From contig CM026403.1 of NCBI GenBank assembly GCA_014843695.1, positions 73,424,152 through 73,488,151 on the forward strand: DNA of 64,000 bases, in the 5' to 3' direction. Under the pieces are notes generated by a model. It made no database searches and had not been told where the DNA came from. It saw nothing but the letters and a program-made list of their open reading frames with translations. A program made the position numbers and the translations under genes. Below are positions 57,416-64,000 of this stretch, in pieces; the first letter of the stretch is position 1, and every line of letters starts with the position of its first letter. The DNA comes from Archivesica marissinica (lineage: Eukaryota > Mollusca > Bivalvia > Venerida > Vesicomyidae).

Positions 57416-57689
57416 GTACATGCATATTTATTGACAAATTCATGTTCCTTTGCCAACGGTGTAACACTACCATAAATGTGTGTATGTAATATATTTTACT
57501 TTTCAAATTGAAAACATAAAAAAATCGCATAAATTGTAACACCTTAAAATTTATTAATAAACAGTTCAAATTGTCATACCCACTTTAATGGAAGAGCGAT
57601 TTTCAAATTACGATTTTACTATGATGCTCCTACTGCCAGTTATATTGAATTTAAATGTTAAAACTGACTGTTGAAGTTAATTTAATTTA

Positions 57690-57800
57690 ACCCGTAAACC
57701 ACATACAAGTATACAACTAGTACAGGTAGGTAGGGATGGGGTACACCCTGTACCACATACAACCATACAACTAGTACAGGCTCTAGGTAGGGATGGGGTA
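57690..57800. repeat. Direct duplication next to the 15-bp array
   Basis: Two copies of a segment containing ATACAACTAGTACAGG and GTAGGGATGGGGTACACCC. The second has an extra CTCTA. Confidence 0.85.
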
Positions 57801-57805
57801 CACCC

Positions 57806-60800
57806 CCATTATATAAATCACCATGACCCCATTATATAAACCACCATGACCCCATTATATAAACCCCCATGACCCCATTATATAAACCCCCATGACCCCA
57901 ATTATATAAACCACAATGACCCCCATTATATAAACCACAATGACCACCATTATATAAACCACCATTATATAAACCCCCATTATATAAACCCCCATTTTAT
58001 AAACCACCATTATATAAACCACCATTATATAAACCACCATTATATAAACCCCCATGACCCCCATTATATAAACCACCATTATATAAACCCCATGACCCCA
58101 TTATATAACCACCATTATATAAACCCCCATGACCCCCATTATATAAACCCACCATATATAACCACCATTATATAAACCCCCATGACCCCCATTATATAAA
58201 CCACCATGACCCCCATTATATAACCACCATGACCCCCATTATAACCACCATTATATAAACCCCCATGACCCCCATTATATAACCACCTTATATAAACCAC
58301 CATGACCCCCATTATATAAACCCCATTATAACCCCCAGACCCCCATTATATAAACCCCCATTATTAAACCCCCATGACCCCCATTATATAAACCCCATAT
58401 AAAACCACCATGACCCCCATTATATAAACCACCATATATAAACCCCATGACCCCCATTATATAAACCACCATTATATTAATAAACCACCATGACCCCCAT
58501 TATATAAACCACCATTATATAAACCCCCATTATATAACCCCATGACCCCCATTATATAAACCACCATTATATAAACCCCCATTATATAAACCACCATGAC
58601 CCCCATTATATAAACCACCATTATATAAACCATTATATAAACCATTATATAAACCACCATATATAAACCCCCCATTATATAAACCCCCATTATATAACCA
58701 CCATGACCCCATTATATAAACCACCATTATATAAACCACCATTATATAAACCCACCATTATAAACCACCATGACCCCCATTATATAAACCACCATTATAA
58801 ACCACCATTATATAAACCACCATTATATAAAACCACCTGACCCCCATTATATAACCACCATTATATAAACCCCCATTATATAAACCACCATTATATAAAC
58901 CCCCATGACCCCCATTATATAACCACCATTTATATAATAAACCACCATTATATAAACCACCATGACCCCCATTATATAAACCACCATTATATAAACCCCA
59001 TGACCCCCATTATATAAACCACCATTATATAAACCCCATGACCCCCATTATATAAACCACCATTATATAAACCACCATTATACCACCATTATATAACCCC
59101 ATTATATAAACCACCATGACCCCATTATATAAACCCCCATGACCCCCATTATATAAACCATGACCCCATTATATAAACCACCATTATATAAACCACCATA
59201 TATAAACCACCATTATATAAACCCCCATTATATAAACCACCATTATATAAACCCCATTATATAAACCCCCATTATATAAACCCCATGACCCCCATTATAT
59301 AAACCACCATTATATAAACCACCATTATATAAAACCACCACCATTATATAAACCACCATTATATAAACCCCCATATATAAATTATATAACCACCATTATA
59401 TAAACCACCATTATATAAACCCCCATTATATAAACCCCCATTATATAAACCCCCATTATATAAACCCCCATTATATAAACCACCATTATATAAACCACCA
59501 TTATATAAACCCCCATTATATAAACCACCATTATATAACCCCCATTATATAAACCACCATTATAAAACCACCATTATATAAACCACCATTATATAACCCC
59601 CATGACCCCATTATATAAACCACCCCACCATTATATAAACCACCATTATATAAACCCCCATTATATTAACCACCATTATATAAACCCCATGACCCCCCAT
59701 TATATAAACCCCATTATATAAACCACCATGACCCCCATTATATAAACCACCATTATATAAACCACCATTATATAAACCCCCATTATATAAACCCCCATGA
59801 CCCCCATTATATAAACCACCATTATATAAACCACCATTATATAAACCCCATTATATAACCATGACCCCCATTATATAAACCCCCATTATATAAACCCCCA
59901 TGACCATTATATAAACCACCATTATATAAACCCCCATTTATAAACCACCATTATATAAACCACCACCACCATGACCCCCATATATAACCACCATTATATA
60001 ACCACCACCATTATATAAACCACCATTATATAAACCACCACATATAAACCACCCCCCACCATTATATAAACCACCATTATATAAACCCCCATGACCCCCA
60101 TTATAAACCACCATTATATAAACCACCATTATATAAACCACCATTATAAACCCCCATTATATAAACCACCATTATATAAACCACCATTATATAAACCCCC
60201 CATTATATAAACCCCCATTATATAAACCACCATTATATAAACCATTATATAACCACCATTATATAAACCCCATATTAAACCACCATTAGATAAACCCCCC
60301 ACCCCCATTATATAAACCACCATATATAAACCACCATTATATAACCCCCATGACCATATATAAACCACCATTATATAAACCACCACTTATATAAACCACC
60401 ATTATATAAACCCCATTATAACCACCATTATATAAACCCCCATTATAAAACCACCATTATATAAACCACCATTATATAAACCCCACTATATAAACCACCA
60501 TTATATAAACCATTATATAAACCACCATTATATAAACCCCCACTATATAAACCACCATGACCCCCATTATATAAACCACCATGACCCCCATTATATAAAC
60601 CCCCATTATATAAACCACCATTATATAAACCACCATTATATAAACCACCATTATATAAACCACCATTATATAAACCACCATGACACCCATTATATAAACC
60701 ACCATTATATAAACCCCCATGACCCCCATTATATAAACCACCATTATATAAACCCCATGACCCCCATTATATAAACCACCATTATATAAACCCCCATGAC

Positions 60801-61088
60801 CCCCATTATATAAACCACCATTATATAAACCCCCATGACCCCCATTATATAAACCACCATGACCCCCATTATAAAACCACCATTATATAAACCACCATTA
60901 TATAAACCAACCATTATATAAACCACAATGACCCCCATTATATAAACCCCCATGACCCCCATTATATAAACCACCATTATATAAACCACCATGACCCCAT
61001 TATATAAATCACCATGACCCCCATGATATAAACCACTATGACCACCATTATATAAACCACAATGACCCCCATTATATAAACCACTATG
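57806..61088. repeat. Minisatellite, 15-bp TATATAAA-bearing unit
   Basis: Some 3.3 kb of units CATTATATAAACCAC (with CCC variants), frequently interspersed with CATGACCCC segments; well over 100 copies of TATATAAA. Unit length varies by 1-5 bp throughout, so it is less homogeneous than the other large arrays. Minus-strand Val/Tyr/Met-rich ORFs are artefacts. Confidence 0.94.
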
Positions 61089-62087
61089 ACCACTCTTCTC
61101 TACAAGATAATATCGCTAAATATAGAAACGGAATTCTATCGGAAATCGCCGAACAGGTACGATTATACACGATCATTTCCGAAATACACAAATGCTCCCG
61201 TAGACTCATTTACATTGCAAACATATAATGTCCCGTTTCTGTTGTTATATATCGACGAGATGGCGGATTTTAAATATTACATTTAGATGGTAATTCGGCG
61301 TAATTGAACTAAGGACGACTTAAATATTGAGTAAATATGTCAAATCTGACGCACGTTTTACTTATTAAAACTATTTATCGTTCCGTTGACCCGTAAACAA
61401 TGGCGGCCAATTATAAAGTTTTATGAACATTGCAGTGCCTCGCTTTCGAGTCAAGTACGTCATTAATTAAGTCATGTGCTAATAGGCCTATTAATAGGAT
61501 TAATACGAGTCAATAATTACACGGACAATCCCCCACTTTTCCCCAGGCGTTGATATGATCAGAAATTCAATACGGCCCAATTAATAGTCTCGGCCCAATT
61601 AATAGTCTCGGTGTTAATATATATTTATTTGACTGACAAGGCAAAATATATCCACGCCTGTTCCCAGGATAATTTTCAAGTTGCTGTGGTATTTTACATT
61701 GTATTTCAATCCACGTCTCTAATAATAGACCACTCTAAAAAGTAATTCCTTCCTAGAAAAACAAATTCCTTAACTAATATGTATTAATTAAGCAATAACT
61801 GATCTTATCAAAGATTATTGCAACTAATGTTTGGTCTTGATTGTGTTGGGGGTGTACTGCCATTACCATTTTATTCAATAATAAACTACTTTCATTTTTA
61901 ATCTCTTCCAGTTGATTTGCAATCTAGGGTGCTGCTGATCCAGGTAACACAAACAATGGAATGGTTTGTGAACAAGTTTTGAAGTCTGTCAGACAAATTT
62001 CACTATCTAAGTGTAAAACGTTTGCAGATTTATAAATTCATGAATATTTATTAATATACCTAACTGTAGCTTGTTCATCATAATCAT
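61089..62087. other. Intergenic, nothing recognised
   Basis: About 1 kb of AT-rich sequence. An 18-bp segment (CGGCCCAATTAATAGTCT) is duplicated in tandem at about 61572-61609. No credible gene; the 66-codon frame at 61086-61286 has no recognised domain. Confidence 0.5.
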
Positions 62088-63458
62088 GAGAGAAGCTTAA
62101 AGCATATCAGGGAGAAGCATAAAGCATACAAGGGAGATGCTTAAAGCATATCAGGGAGAAGCATAAAGCATACAAGGGAGATGCTTAAAGCATATCAGGG
62201 AGAAGCATAAAGCATACAAGGGAGATGCTTAAAGCATATCAGGGAGAAGCATAAAGCATACAAGGGAGATGCTTAAAACATATCAGGGAGAAGCATAAAG
62301 CATACAAGGGAGATGCTTAACGCATATCAGGGAGAAGCATAAAGCATACAAGGGAGATGCTTAAAGCATATCAGGGAGATGCATACAAGGGAGATGCTTA
62401 AAGCATATCAGGGAGAAGCATAAAGCATACAAGGGAGATGCTTAAAGCATATCAGGGAGAAGCATAACACATACAAGGGAGATGCTTAAAGCATATCAGG
62501 GAGAAGCATACAGCATACATGGGAGAAGCATAAAGCATACACGGGAGATGCTTAAAGCATATCAGGGAGAAGCATACAAGGGAGATGCTTAAAGCATATC
62601 AGGGAGAAGCATAACGCATACAAGGGAGATGCTTAAAGCATATCAGGGAGAAGCATAAAGCATACAAGGGAGAAGCTTAAAGCATATCAGGGAGAAGCAT
62701 AAAGCATACAAGGGAGATGCTTAAAGCATATCAGGGAGAAGCATAAAGCATACAGGTGAGATGCATAAAGTATATCAGGGAGAAGCATAACGCATACAAG
62801 GGAGATGCTTAACGCATGTCAGGGAGAAGCTTAAAGCATACAAGGGAGATGCTTAAAGCATACAAGGGAGAAGCATAAAGCATACAAGGGAGATGCTTAA
62901 AGCATATCAGGGAGAAGCATAAAGCATACAAGGGAGATGCTTAAAGCATACAAGGGAGATGCTTAAAGCATACAAGGGAGATGCTAAAGCATACAAGGGA
63001 GATGCTTAAAGCATACAAGGGAGATGCTTAAAGCATACAAGGGAGATGCTTAAAGCATATCAGGGAGAAGCATAAAGCATACAAGGGAGATGCTTAAAGC
63101 ATACAAGGGAGATGCTTAAAGCATACAAGGGAGATGCTTAAAGCATACAAGGGAGATGCTTAAAGCATACAAGGGAGAAGCATAAAGCATACAAGGGAGA
63201 TGCTTAAAGCATACAAGGGAGATGCTTAAAGCATACAAGGGAGATGCTTAAAGCATACAAGGGAGATGCTTAAAGCATATCAGGGAGAAGCATAAAGCAT
63301 ACAAGGGAGATGCTTAAAGCATACAAGGGAGATGCTTAAAGCATACAAGGGAGATGCTTAAAGCATACAAGGGAGATGCTTAAAGCATACAAGGGAGATG
63401 CTTAAAGCATACAAGGGAGATGCTTAAAGCATACAAGGGAGATGCTTAAAGCATACAA
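62088..63458. repeat. Minisatellite, 22-bp unit; dimeric left half, monomeric right half
   Basis: Two related 22-bp units: GAGATGCTTAAAGCATACAA plus GG, and GAGAAGCATAAAGCATATCA plus GG. To about 62930 they largely alternate as a 44-bp dimer; beyond that the first type predominates as a simple monomer array. The first unit contains the inverted repeat ATGCTT-A-AAGCAT. Confidence 0.94.
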
Positions 63459-64000
63459 GGGAACTGTCTAGCCTCACTCAAAACTGCTTGTGCTATATAT
63501 TCTTTTCTGCTAGGATTACACCTGTATATATATAATCTACAGAGCGAACTATGGCAAATCAGTGTTTTTCCTTATAAACTGGTCATTACTATCTATAGAT
63601 CACAGATGAGTTAACACCTGGTCATTACTATCTATAGATCACAGATGAGTTAACACATGGTCATTACTATCTATAGATCACAGATGAGTTAACACATTGC
63701 TGTCATTGCAACCAGAGATTGATACACTATGAAGATCTCTCTAAACCGAAAACCCATCCAAACCAAACGTTACCTCTGGTCTGGTGGCTGTTTGGCGTAG
63801 AGGGGTTTTACTGTATACTATATAATCTATAGAGAGAACTATGGCAGTGCTTTTCCTTATAAACTGGTCATTACTATCTATAGATAACAGGTGAGTCAAC
63901 ACATTGCTGCCATTCCAGTCAGAGATTGATATAACAATGGTTTTATGATTGATACATATAATCACATTATAGAACCATCTTGGGGGTAACATACTCACTG
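63459..64000. repeat. Roughly 290-bp imperfect duplication containing a 39-bp tandem repeat
   Basis: Three tandem 39-bp units (TGGTCATTACTATCTATAGA, TCACAGATGAGTTAACAC) lie at about 63583-63700. A larger segment (TATAATCTAYAGAG ... TTCCTTATAAACTGGTCATT ... CAGAGATTGATA) is present at about 63525-63725 and again at about 63820-63935. Between the copies, 63743-63812 ends in GGGGTTTTACTGTA, which reverse-complemented resembles common DNA-transposon ends; this is weak. No gene. Confidence 0.75.

Overview
This window looks like a piece of an invertebrate animal genome, most likely a bivalve mollusc. The evidence is AT-rich DNA with almost no coding capacity, several tRNA-derived SINE families in multiple copies, TTAA-flanked piggyBac-type MITEs, a hAT element and a piggyBac element. 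The bivalve assignment is my recollection of molluscan SINE and MITE sequences, not a database match. No ordinary host gene, rRNA or functional tRNA could be supported.

The dominant content is tandem repetition. I count about 28 unrelated minisatellite or satellite arrays with units from 14 to 78 bp. By hand tally they fill roughly 36 kb, a little over half the window. The largest are a 23/36-bp array (0.6-4.2 kb), a 71-bp array (5.7-10.9 kb), a 38-bp array (36.7-40.2 kb), a 36-41-bp array (43.4-50.3 kb) and a 15-bp TATATAAA-rich array (57.8-61.1 kb). Almost every long open reading frame is an artefact of these arrays, whose units lack stop codons in one or more frames. A run of exactly 1000 Ns (40780-41779) sits inside a 34-bp array and marks an assembly gap.

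Between the arrays are transposable elements. (1) A hAT element at 52950-56686 has 18-bp terminal inverted repeats and a perfect 8-bp target duplication (ATATTTCC). It keeps only the C-terminal part of its transposase. (2) A nearly complete piggyBac element at 53058-55585 is inserted into that hAT at TTAA. It carries an uninterrupted 553-residue transposase with the DDD catalytic residues and a C-terminal Cys/His finger, and it is the only convincing protein-coding gene here. (3) TTAA-flanked MITEs lie at 10593-10855 (inside the 71-bp array) and 30822-31052, with a composite copy at 34385-35031 and relics elsewhere. (4) There are at least four tRNA-derived SINE families.

The most interesting object is at 43.2-50.35 kb. 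A single SINE copy appears to have been split by about 6.9 kb of internal tandem amplification. The repeated unit is the SINE's own tRNA-like B-box region, and both SINE flanks are still in place. An unexpanded copy of the same SINE lies about 0.4 kb upstream in the opposite orientation, so the ancestral sequence can be read directly. It looks like a satellite array born from a pol III promoter box.
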